Shown here one piece after another: positions 1 to 6,932 of a DNA stretch of 8,879 nucleotides; the stretch's first letter is position 1, and every line of letters begins with the position of its first letter. Source of the stretch: Flavobacteriales bacterium. Its GTDB lineage: Bacteria; Bacteroidota; Bacteroidia; NS11-12g; UBA955. Under the pieces are notes generated by a model. The model saw only the letters and a program-made list of their open reading frames with translations. It was not told the DNA's origin and did no database searches. The stretch spans positions 1 to 8,879 of the forward strand of contig CANHXF010000055.1 of NCBI GenBank assembly GCA_947464515.1. Reading direction: 5' to 3'. Position numbers and translations under genes: made by a program.

Positions 1-644
1 AGCACATCCGCCAGGCACAGCCATCGAACCAAGGACACATCACGATTTACCTCGCCCAATACGGCCACGAAGAGATTTATAAGCAGGTCAAGAGTTTAAC
101 CCATTTAAAATTCCACATTTTCAGCAGCGGAATCAAAGAAAAGAAGACCGTTCACAACTGCCTTTTCTTCCCCTTGGGCAAAGAGTCATTTTCCCATTCG
201 ATGATTCATGCAAAAGGGATCATCACGGGCGGAGGATTTGAAACGCCCGCCGAAGCTTTGTATTTAGGCAAGAAAATTATGGTCATCCCCATCAAAGGTC
301 AATACGAACAGGACTGCAACGCTGCCGCACTTAAAGAATTTGGCGCAGAAGTAATCAACGAGATCGATATAAACTTTGGCGCAGCTGTAGACCGGTTTTT
401 TCACGAATCCCGAGAAACCGCACCACGCTACTTTCAAGATTCTACCAACGAAGAAATTGTTGACCAGTTTATGTCGATTGCAATTCAGGCGTTAAATACC
501 CATAGGAATCAAGTCCTAAGCGACCATAAAATCCAGTTACAGAAAACGCATCAAGAAACGCCGCTACCCGAAGCCACTGCATTTGATGGACTCATGAACA
601 CCAATTTTCCATCGGCATCTTCGGCCATCAATATCATGCCTTGA
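1..644 (+). CDS. GT-B glycosyltransferase, C-terminal half (5' truncated by window edge)
   Basis: The frame is open from the left edge (first full codon at 3) to a TGA at 642-644, giving 213 visible residues. The first in-frame start-like codon, TTG at 174, lies inside conserved sequence and is not the true start. The fragment resembles the C-terminal nucleotide-sugar-binding domain of MurG-like / PF13528-type glycosyltransferases. A glycine-rich motif GGGFETPAEAL (about fragment residues 76-86) is followed by GKKIMVIPIKGQYEQ and NAAALKEFGAEVI, the usual arrangement that holds the sugar-nucleotide donor. Family members are about 350-390 residues, so roughly 150 N-terminal residues are missing. 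Such enzymes act at the cytoplasmic face of the inner membrane in glycolipid or surface-glycan synthesis; acceptor and donor cannot be read here. The last 31 residues are low-complexity and lie wholly antisense to the end of metG. Confidence 0.82.
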   Translation, partial: HIRQAQPSNQGHITIYLAQYGHEEIYKQVKSLTHLKFHIFSSGIKEKKTVHNCLFFPLGKESFSHSMIHAKGIITGGGFETPAEALYLGKKIMVIPIKGQYEQDCNAAALKEFGAEVINEIDINFGAAVDRFFHESRETAPRYFQDSTNEEIVDQFMSIAIQALNTHRNQVLSDHKIQLQKTHQETPLPEATAFDGLMNTNFPSASSAINIMP

Positions 645-2704
645 CTTTCAATGCCTCGCATTTTACGGGGGGCTAAGTTTGCCAATAAAAGCACCTGCTT
701 ACCCACCACTTCTTCGGGTGAAAAATGCAAGGCAATCCCTGACACAACGGTCCGAGTTTCGGCACCCACCTCCAAAGTCAGTTTCAACAATTTATCGGCT
801 TTCTCAACCTTTTCACAGGCCACAACGGTTGCAACGCGCAGATCTAGCTTCGCAAAATCATCGTAGGTTACTTCCGGCTTAGTTTCAGCCATGGCTTCAA
901 TTGCTCCACTCATATTTTTGTCGTTTTCAGTCCCCGAATTATTGCTTTTTGATGCTGATTCTGCGATAACGGCCGCGGCATTCGCCGCGCCGGCTGCCTG
1001 CAGCTTTGAAATTTGAACCTCAATCACATCATCCTCAATTTTCTGAAATAACAATCCCGGACTTCCCAATTGATGTCCAGCAGCCAACTCAAACCAAACC
1101 CCATCCACACCATCGCCAGCCATCCAAAAATCCTTTCTTGTCTTTGCATCCGGATTCACCTGCAATTGAGCCAACAACCTTCCGCTCGCCTCAGGCATAA
1201 ACGGCTCCATCATCATAGCCAAATTGTACAACACCTGAACCGCCTCACTCAACACCTGCGCCGTGCCATCCGCATCCGTCTTTATCAACTTCCATGGCTC
1301 ATGATCCGCCAAATATTTATTCCCCAAACGCGCCAATTCCATCATCTTAAATTGCGCATCCCTAAATTGATACTGCCCCAACAACTTCACCACCGGCACA
1401 ATATACTCCTCCACCATCGGATGCTTGCCGCCTACCACCGCCGAACGATCAAACAAACGATACTTTTCCTGTACCGCCTCCACCGTTGGCATCACACCCT
1501 CATAGTATTTCTGCATCAACACCAAAACACGGTTGGCAAAATTGCCCAGTATCCCCACCAACTCCGAATTCACGCGGGTCTGATAATCCTTCCATGTAAA
1601 CTCACTGTCCTTGGTCTCAGGCGCAATCGACGTGAGCACATAGCGCAACTCGTCCTTCCGATTTGGCATCTCCTCCAAATACTCATTCAACCATACCGCC
1701 CAATTTCTACTTGTCGATATTTTCTGCCCCTCCAAATTCAAAAACTCATTGGCAGGCACCTGCTCCGGCAATACATAGCCATCGCCCCGCAAATGCAACA
1801 TCGCTGGGAATATGATACAATGGAACACAATATTATCCTTACCAATAAAATGTATCAGCCTTGAATCACCCGTCCACCACTGCTCCCAATCATCCGGCCT
1901 CAGCTCCTTGGTTGCCGAGATATACCCGATGGGCGCCTCAAACCAAACATACAAAACCTTTCCGTCGGCCCCTTCCAATGGCACCGGAACACCCCACTCC
2001 AAATCTCTTGTCATGGCGCGCGGACGTAAACCCTCGTTCAACCAGCTCTTACACTGACCCAAAACATTGCTTTTCCAATGCGATTTGCCGCCAATCCACT
2101 CATTCAAAAACGATTCCTGAATCTCATCCAATGGCAAATACCAATTGATCGTCTCGCGCATCACCGGAACTGTTCCACTCAACGCAGATTTCGGATTTAG
2201 CAGTTCCGTTGGACTCAAAGTAGAGCCACATTTTTCACACTGATCGCCATAAGCACCCTCGTTTTTACAAGAAGGGCAAGTTCCCACGATGTATCGATCG
2301 GCCAAAAACTGACCCGCCTGCTCATCGTAATATTGCTCCGAACGAATCTCCTTAAAAGCCCCTTTATCGTATAAATTCTTAAAAAACGCCTGCGATAAAT
2401 CCTTATGCGTTTGGTTCGATGTCCTTGAATAAATATCAAACGAAATCCCCAAATCCCTGAAAGAATCGCCAATAATTTTATGATACCGATCCACCACATC
2501 TTGCGATGTCACGCCCTCTTTTCTCGCCCGCAAAGTAATCGGCACCCCATGCTCATCGCTTCCGCAAATGAACAACACCTCTTCACCACGCAAACGCTGA
2601 ACCCGCGCGTGAATGTCGGCTGGAATATATACACCGGCCAAATGCCCAATATGAACGGGGCCATTGGCATAAGGAAGTGCTGCTGTAATGGTAATTTTTG
2701 ACAT
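551..2704 (-). CDS. metG: Methionyl-tRNA synthetase MetG with fused C-terminal tRNA-binding domain
   Basis: Cytoplasmic class I aminoacyl-tRNA synthetase that charges tRNA-Met with methionine using ATP, for both initiation and elongation. The protein has 717 residues. The signature HIGH motif is at residues 18-21. A zinc knuckle follows, with Cys143, Cys146, Cys156 and Cys159. The KMSKS loop appears as KISTS at 328-332, a variant I know from Bacteroidota MetG. The anticodon-binding helical domain spans roughly 380-560 and includes EPW at 469-471. An Ala/Ser/Asn-rich linker (about 568-610) leads to a Trbp111/EMAP-II-like OB-fold at about 615-717, which aids tRNA binding and dimerisation. The start at 2704 fits the family N-terminus (SKITITAALPYANG). 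No Shine-Dalgarno is visible, but a TATCTTTG -7 box sits 7 nt upstream. It is the last of three minus-strand genes, 18 bp after the DUF4175-like gene, and overlaps the convergent glycosyltransferase by 94 bp. It looks intact. Confidence 0.98.
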   Translation of the reverse strand: MSKITITAALPYANGPVHIGHLAGVYIPADIHARVQRLRGEEVLFICGSDEHGVPITLRARKEGVTSQDVVDRYHKIIGDSFRDLGISFDIYSRTSNQTHKDLSQAFFKNLYDKGAFKEIRSEQYYDEQAGQFLADRYIVGTCPSCKNEGAYGDQCEKCGSTLSPTELLNPKSALSGTVPVMRETINWYLPLDEIQESFLNEWIGGKSHWKSNVLGQCKSWLNEGLRPRAMTRDLEWGVPVPLEGADGKVLYVWFEAPIGYISATKELRPDDWEQWWTGDSRLIHFIGKDNIVFHCIIFPAMLHLRGDGYVLPEQVPANEFLNLEGQKISTSRNWAVWLNEYLEEMPNRKDELRYVLTSIAPETKDSEFTWKDYQTRVNSELVGILGNFANRVLVLMQKYYEGVMPTVEAVQEKYRLFDRSAVVGGKHPMVEEYIVPVVKLLGQYQFRDAQFKMMELARLGNKYLADHEPWKLIKTDADGTAQVLSEAVQVLYNLAMMMEPFMPEASGRLLAQLQVNPDAKTRKDFWMAGDGVDGVWFELAAGHQLGSPGLLFQKIEDDVIEVQISKLQAAGAANAAAVIAESASKSNNSGTENDKNMSGAIEAMAETKPEVTYDDFAKLDLRVATVVACEKVEKADKLLKLTLEVGAETRTVVSGIALHFSPEEVVGKQVLLLANLAPRKMRGIESQGMILMAEDADGKLVFMSPSNAVASGSGVS

Positions 2705-2711
2705 TGAACTG

Positions 2712-2719
2712 CAAAGATA
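2712..2719 (-). promoter_or_regulatory. Bacteroidota -7 promoter box (TATCTTTG) for metG
   Basis: The minus strand of the 18-bp gap between the DUF4175-like gene and metG reads AAGTATCTTTGCAGTTCA before the metG ATG. It contains an exact TAnnTTTG, the -7 consensus of the Bacteroidota primary sigma factor. Only 7 nt separate the box from the ATG, so a transcript from here would have almost no 5' leader. I see no clear TTG at the expected -33 position. metG could therefore be transcribed independently of the genes upstream. Confidence 0.62.
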
Positions 2720-2722
2720 CTT

Positions 2723-5700
2723 TTAGCGCGAATAAATCTGAAGGTATTTCTGCACGCTTTGTTTGTAATAGGGCTTAAATGCCGGTTGAATCCTTCGCAT
2801 CGATTCGCGTTCTTCCGCCTTTTTGCGCATCGCCTCCTTGATATCATCCGGCACCTCCGGAATATAATTCCCCGGATTGTTCGATTCCCGCTTATCCTCC
2901 TGATCCTGCTTCCTATCTGCCTTTTCGTTCTCCAACAAGCGCGTCATGATTTGCTTCTGCCTTTCAATCGATTGCGGAGTGATTTTCCCATTGACGATGT
3001 CTTTCTCCTGCTGCTCCATCATTTTCTCCACCTCCTGAAGTCCGTTCGATAGTCCCTGCTTTCCCTCCTGACCCAATTCTTTTCTCAACTGCTCCACCTG
3101 CCTCCTTAACGCCTCTTGCATCAAGGCCATTTTTGCCAAATCCTCATTGAGCGATCGCTGTCCGTCCTGTGACGATTCTCCCTGCGAACCCGGCGTCTTT
3201 GGACTTCCCTGCTCGCCTTGTTTGCCCGATTCACCTGGCTTACCGCGTTTCTGTTGTTGCATTTTTTGCAACTGCTCGCCCAAAGCCTTCTGTGCATCAG
3301 ACAATTTACCGCCTGGCTTGGGTTTCCCACTCTTACCTTTTCCGGATTTGTTGGGATTATTACAACTCTTGTCGCCGTCCTTCTTCTGATCACTCTGCAT
3401 CTGCTGTTGCATATTTTGCAAACTTTCCATCAGCATATCGGCCAAATTATTTAATCCCGTCATTACAAACTGCTCATGAACCGCCGCACCGCGAGAATTT
3501 CTCACTTTCATGTTGTCCAACGCCATTCCCATTTGCACATTCACACGACTCATTTCCTTGGTTACGAAATTATCGATCATAGGTTGACGTTTCGCCAAGG
3601 CCATCAAACTATCCTCTATGAACATCAACGACTCCCGCAATCGCATTTGCTCCTTATTCAATGTCGCAAGTCGTGGATTATCCGACGATAATTTGCGCAA
3701 TTCCATGAAGTTCGCTTCCTGTCGGTTCGATGCATCAATTAAATTCTCCAACAAAGCCCTTAGGGTTTGATAATCTTCAGCCGCGCGTTTCTTTTGTTGA
3801 TCTTCAAACGACTTCTGCATGCTCTGCATCGCCTCTTTCATCTTCTGCGCGGATTTTTTCATCTTTTCCGACGCCGCCGATTTCTTGTTATTCTGCAAAT
3901 CCTGCGATGCTTTTTGCGCCTCATCCCCCGCCTCTTTTCTATCCTCTTCCCCGGTCTTCAATTCCATTGGCTTCTCCAACTCCGCATTTTTCTCTTCCAC
4001 ATCCTTGATTTTCTTTTCGATGTCTTGCAGCGCCGCTTTTTGTTCTTCTTGGGCTTCCTTTAACGCATCCGATGTTTGATTCCCCTTTTCCTCTTTGGCT
4101 TGTTGGGCCAACTCCTCTTCCTTTTTCGCCCAATCGTCCATGCTTTTTGCCACCGCATCCACCGCTTCTTCCAATTCCAATTGCTTCAACTGCTCCATGA
4201 GTTTGTCCATCTCCTTGGCGGTTTCTTGACTCATTTCGCTCAACTTTTGCATCGACTCCTTGAGTTGCTCTTTGTCGGCCTTCTGCTGAAGTAACCGCTG
4301 AATCTCATCAATCAGCTTTTGCATTTCTGGATTATTCAACTGCTTGAGTCGATCATTCAATGCATCTTTCTTTTTCTGCAATTCTTGCGACTGTTCTCCA
4401 AGTCGTTGCTTTTGCTTATTGACCTCAGATTGTTTTTTCTCCAGTTGTTTGATGGTTTGAAGCATTTTCTGCTCCTCATTTAACCAATTCTTGATTTTAT
4501 TCTCTTGGTCCCAACTCTGTCCGCTTTGTTGTAAGGATTCTTGCAAACGCTTGGCTTCTTTTTGCAATTTTTCCAAATTCTTGACAGATTTGCTCATTCC
4601 TTGACCAATGCCAGCCTCTTGTTTTTCTAGTTGAGCCACTACCGCATCGTTGCTAGGCCTTTCCAATTTCCTCACCGGGGTTCGCATCACTTTACCCCCA
4701 TGCAACGCATCGTTATCTGTGGCGGCCAATTGATACTCAATCGCATCGCCGGGTTGAATGCCCATCAAACCCAAATCCAGTGCGTGGGTGACAGAAACTT
4801 GAGATTCATTCCCGGTAAACAATGGCATCTTTACCCAATTGGTATCGCCGGAACGACCATTTTTACGCAAAATCCTATGATAAAAATGGACCGATTTAAC
4901 CGCATAATCATCGCCAGCTAAGCCCATAAAATACCATACACCCATTTTCACAGAATCCTCTTGTGTTTCACATTGTATGTCGGGGAATAAATCCTTTTGC
5001 ACCTCCAAACGACTCAGGAATGTGTCCACGGAAAGGCCTTTTTTACCGCGCATTCCAAAAACAAAACCCCCACTGCTATTGGCGCGGACCTTATACTGCT
5101 GCTGTAATTTGGCTGTATTCAACGCATCGGATGTTTCTCCACCTGTGGCCGAAGTTCCTTTTTCACCCGCACCGCCGATGGATGTCCACCTGCCACCAAA
5201 GGATTTCACCAACCACTGAGAAACATATTTGCCTTTCAATTCATAGGTGATAATGGTTCCTTCAGGGACTTCCAGCAACTCGGTAGAAGCACATTCCCCA
5301 TCAGGTCTACCCGTATAATCCGGATAATCTGCCCATGCCGAAAGCGCCTGCCATTGGGGAGGATGATTCACATTTACCTGGTAATGGCCCAAATCAAAAT
5401 CCATGGCGCGAATCCCGAAATCAAATTGAGCCTGAACGGAGGAAAAGGTATATTGAAAGTGATTCGGTTTGATTTTTTTGGCCCGAATAACCTGTTTATC
5501 GATAATTATCTCGATGTTTTCGGGCAAAATGCTGCCCTCCACCTTAAAATTCACAATCAAATCTTTGCCTTGATCGGCAACCAGTTCCGCCGGTGTTAAT
5601 TCGACGCGAAATGGCGCTTGGGGCACATATTCTGTTTGATAATGAAATACGCGATTGGCTCCATTGATAATTCCCGCCGATTGGTAGGCAGAAAAACCCA

Positions 5701-6193
5701 AAAGCAAAACGAGCAGCATGGCCAAACGCGACATCCATCGCTTGTGCTTCAACCAATCCAAAGCTTGAATAAATGGAGTATTGGAAAAGGCCACTGTTTT
5801 TTGGGCGATCCCTTGCAGCAGCAAATCGTTCTCCACCGAAGAGGCCGACATATCCTCGAGTTGCAATAAATTCAAAAGTTTATCTGAAACGTCGGAAAAA
5901 TGATTCCCAATCCACCGCGCTGCTTCTTCATGGGAGATAACTTTACCCACGCCGCGCAATTTTAAGAATGGCTGTAGCACCAAGACGCCCCAGAGCGCGA
6001 TAATCAGTGTCCACATGCCAAAGAAAAGGATCGTTCTGGATTGAACCGATAGCCAAAGCTGATTTTCCAGCAAAAACAAACCCACAAGCGTCAGCAAAGT
6101 CACAGCCATTGCCAGCATCAACCCACGAACAAACTGCTGTTTGTAGTAGGCCGCGATGAAAGCATCTAGCTTGATTCTAATTTCACTCTTCAT
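2723..6193 (-). CDS. DUF4175-like giant inner-membrane/periplasmic coiled-coil protein
   Basis: 1156 residues; function unknown. Three hydrophobic segments lie near the N-terminus, at about 23-42, 54-76 and 153-171. With a basic N-terminus this suggests that everything after residue 175 is periplasmic. Residues about 185-510 look beta-rich (Ig-like, with PGDAIEYQLAATDND near its end). From about 515 to 805 runs a long Lys/Glu/Gln-rich coiled coil. A more conserved helical block (about 806-935, NLADML and repeated Met/Gln) follows, then a Gly/Lys/Pro-rich linker with collagen-like triplets (940-1013). The C-terminus has IMTRLLENEKADRKQDQEDKR and ends in PYYKQSVQKYLQIYSR. Size, N-terminal membrane segments and this C-terminal block match my recollection of Bacteroidota proteins annotated as DUF4175 family. 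It lies 25 bp after the methyltransferase gene and 18 bp before metG. I infer an envelope scaffold or tether role, with no direct evidence of activity. No catalytic motif was recognised. Confidence 0.85.
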   Translation of the reverse strand: MKSEIRIKLDAFIAAYYKQQFVRGLMLAMAVTLLTLVGLFLLENQLWLSVQSRTILFFGMWTLIIALWGVLVLQPFLKLRGVGKVISHEEAARWIGNHFSDVSDKLLNLLQLEDMSASSVENDLLLQGIAQKTVAFSNTPFIQALDWLKHKRWMSRLAMLLVLLLGFSAYQSAGIINGANRVFHYQTEYVPQAPFRVELTPAELVADQGKDLIVNFKVEGSILPENIEIIIDKQVIRAKKIKPNHFQYTFSSVQAQFDFGIRAMDFDLGHYQVNVNHPPQWQALSAWADYPDYTGRPDGECASTELLEVPEGTIITYELKGKYVSQWLVKSFGGRWTSIGGAGEKGTSATGGETSDALNTAKLQQQYKVRANSSGGFVFGMRGKKGLSVDTFLSRLEVQKDLFPDIQCETQEDSVKMGVWYFMGLAGDDYAVKSVHFYHRILRKNGRSGDTNWVKMPLFTGNESQVSVTHALDLGLMGIQPGDAIEYQLAATDNDALHGGKVMRTPVRKLERPSNDAVVAQLEKQEAGIGQGMSKSVKNLEKLQKEAKRLQESLQQSGQSWDQENKIKNWLNEEQKMLQTIKQLEKKQSEVNKQKQRLGEQSQELQKKKDALNDRLKQLNNPEMQKLIDEIQRLLQQKADKEQLKESMQKLSEMSQETAKEMDKLMEQLKQLELEEAVDAVAKSMDDWAKKEEELAQQAKEEKGNQTSDALKEAQEEQKAALQDIEKKIKDVEEKNAELEKPMELKTGEEDRKEAGDEAQKASQDLQNNKKSAASEKMKKSAQKMKEAMQSMQKSFEDQQKKRAAEDYQTLRALLENLIDASNRQEANFMELRKLSSDNPRLATLNKEQMRLRESLMFIEDSLMALAKRQPMIDNFVTKEMSRVNVQMGMALDNMKVRNSRGAAVHEQFVMTGLNNLADMLMESLQNMQQQMQSDQKKDGDKSCNNPNKSGKGKSGKPKPGGKLSDAQKALGEQLQKMQQQKRGKPGESGKQGEQGSPKTPGSQGESSQDGQRSLNEDLAKMALMQEALRRQVEQLRKELGQEGKQGLSNGLQEVEKMMEQQEKDIVNGKITPQSIERQKQIMTRLLENEKADRKQDQEDKRESNNPGNYIPEVPDDIKEAMRKKAEERESMRRIQPAFKPYYKQSVQKYLQIYSR
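3155..3244 (-). repeat. Collagen-like Gly-X-Y segment encoded within the DUF4175-like gene
   Basis: Residues 984-1013 of the protein fall into ten triplets: GKP GES GKQ GEQ GSP, then KTP GSQ GES SQD GQR. Eight of ten have Gly in the first position, and the register holds across the two exceptions. It follows another Gly/Lys/Pro-rich stretch (about 949-963). It may be a flexible linker between helical parts or a short trimerising collagen-like rod. Ten imperfect triplets are short for a stable triple helix. Confidence 0.5.
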
Positions 6194-6203
6194 GGGTTAT
6201 TTA

Positions 6204-6231
6204 CAAATATAACGAAGTCTATCGCAACAAA
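6204..6231 (-). promoter_or_regulatory. Bacteroidota promoter (TATATTTG -7 box, TTTG upstream) for the DUF4175-like gene
   Basis: On the minus strand of the gap between the methyltransferase and DUF4175-like genes, TATATTTG (6204-6211) exactly matches TAnnTTTG. A TTTG (6228-6231), inside the 3' end of the methyltransferase gene, lies 16 nt upstream, slightly closer than the usual -33 spacing. The box ends 10 nt before the ATG at 6193, and no Shine-Dalgarno is present. The gene could therefore be both co-transcribed with the methyltransferase and started from its own promoter with a very short leader. Confidence 0.55.
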
Positions 6232-6932
6232 TTATCGAGTAAAATCGCTGTTGCGATCCCCGCATTGAGTGACTCCGCATGTCCTTTTCCGGGGATGGTG
6301 ATTTTTTCTGTCACCAAAGATTCGGCCTCCGGCCGAATCCCATGAGATTCACTGCCGATAATCAACATCGATGGGCTTTCCATTTTCATTCCGTGCACCG
6401 ATGTCCCGTCCAGAAAGGCGCCATACACCCTGCGGCCTGCGGCCGCAGGGTGTAATTTACTATACACTACCTCCACCCGAAGAAACGACCCCATAGTGGC
6501 ACTTAAACACTTCGCATTGTAGACATCCACACAGTCCTCACTCGCCAAAATCTGCGTCAACCCATACCAATCCGCAAGTCGGATAATTGTACCCATATTT
6601 CCCGGGTCACTGATCCCGTCCAACGCCAAAACAAAGGGCTCCAACAAATCCAACTCCTTCATTTTTGGCATCCGAACCAACGCCATCACACCCGGCGGCG
6701 TGTCAAATCCAGAACATTTCTTATTCTCCTCCTCCGTCATCCATTCAAAATCATAGGCCGGTGAAAATCGCTCCGCAAAAGCAGGCGTTCCCCAAATCCC
6801 CTCGATTTCCCATCCACTGTGGAATACTTCCTCCACCTGTTTGCGACCCTCTACCACAAATTGGCCATATTTTTGCCTGTACTTCGACATTCGCAACGAT
6901 GCGAGGTGCTTGATTTGAGCAATTGATGGCAT
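6219..6932 (-). CDS. TrmH/SpoU-family RNA 2'-O-methyltransferase
   Basis: 237 residues. Transfers methyl from S-adenosylmethionine to a ribose 2'-OH of tRNA or rRNA; the target nucleotide cannot be told from sequence. An N-terminal L30e-like substrate-binding domain (about 5-95) includes KYGQFVVEGRKQVEE, followed by the SPOUT knot domain. Motif 1 is DPGNMGTIIRLADWYG (109-124, Arg118). Motif 2 is IIGSESHGI (191-199, Glu195). Motif 3 is IPGKGHAESLNAGIATAIL (213-231). The start at 6932 fits the family N-terminus (IAQIKHLASLRMSKYR); the next Met (15) would cut into it. The start codon overlaps that of the divergent TamL-like gene. It is first of the minus-strand trio. Residues 160-170 and 198-205 are encoded by two perfect DNA palindromes. 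Family assignment is firm; the specific name (trmH, rlmB or other) is not. Confidence 0.95.
   Translation of the reverse strand: MPSIAQIKHLASLRMSKYRQKYGQFVVEGRKQVEEVFHSGWEIEGIWGTPAFAERFSPAYDFEWMTEEENKKCSGFDTPPGVMALVRMPKMKELDLLEPFVLALDGISDPGNMGTIIRLADWYGLTQILASEDCVDVYNAKCLSATMGSFLRVEVVYSKLHPAAAGRRVYGAFLDGTSVHGMKMESPSMLIIGSESHGIRPEAESLVTEKITIPGKGHAESLNAGIATAILLDNLLR
6319..6339. repeat. Perfect 9-bp-arm palindrome with 3-nt loop inside the methyltransferase gene
   Basis: The arms GATTCGGCC (6319-6327) and GGCCGAATC (6331-6339) are exact reverse complements around TCC. The palindrome lies in frame in the methyltransferase gene (residues about 198-205, GIRPEAES), just after motif 2. It shares the core CGGCC-TNC-GGCCG with the larger palindrome at 6424-6454. 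No T-tract follows, so it is not an intrinsic terminator. Confidence 0.7.
6424..6454. repeat. Perfect 14-bp-arm GC-rich palindrome with 3-nt loop inside the methyltransferase gene
   Basis: TACACCCTGCGGCC (6424-6437) and GGCCGCAGGGTGTA (6441-6454) are exact reverse complements around TGC. The element also contains a tandem TGCGGCC heptamer (6431-6444). It encodes residues about 160-170 (LHPAAAGRRVY), in the variable link between motifs 1 and 2, without breaking the frame. No T-run follows on either strand. It could be a small dispersed palindromic element or the product of hairpin-templated mutation; one window cannot decide. Confidence 0.75.
6910..6917 (+). promoter_or_regulatory. Possible -7 box (TTGATTTG) for the TamL-like gene
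   Basis: TTGATTTG matches TAnnTTTG at five of six defined positions and ends 8 nt before the ATG at 6926. It lies within the first codons of the divergent methyltransferase gene. No good -33 TTG is seen at the expected spacing. Its support is mainly that its placement matches the boxes before the other genes. Confidence 0.25.

Noticed and set aside
974..989. Small inverted repeat CGCGGC-ATTC-GCCGCG in metG
   Set aside because: The 6-bp arms fall in the Ala-rich linker where GC-rich alanine codons make such matches easy. It lacks the CGGCC-TNC-GGCCG core of the other palindromes.
1070..1864. 264-codon open frame on the plus strand
   Set aside because: It lies fully antisense to metG and translates to a His/Leu/Gln/Arg-rich product with no recognisable family motif. 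metG is unmistakable on the other strand.
328..2704. Degenerate KMSKS motif (KISTS) in MetG as a sign of lost activity
   Set aside because: The variant is familiar in Bacteroidota MetG, and all other motifs (HIGH, zinc cysteines, C-terminal OB-fold) are intact.
2215..2847. Minus-strand open frames of 94 and 112 codons in another register
   Set aside because: They overlap metG and the end of the DUF4175-like gene out of frame and have Arg/Cys/Ile-rich compositions typical of frame shadows.
3169..4294. Several plus-strand open frames of 70-137 codons
   Set aside because: They are antisense to the Lys/Glu/Gln-rich coiled coil, whose complement naturally gives Leu/Phe/Ser-rich frames with few stops. 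None has a supported start or family motif.
6424..6454. Intrinsic terminator
   Set aside because: The hairpin is strong but lies mid-gene, and no T-tract follows on either strand.
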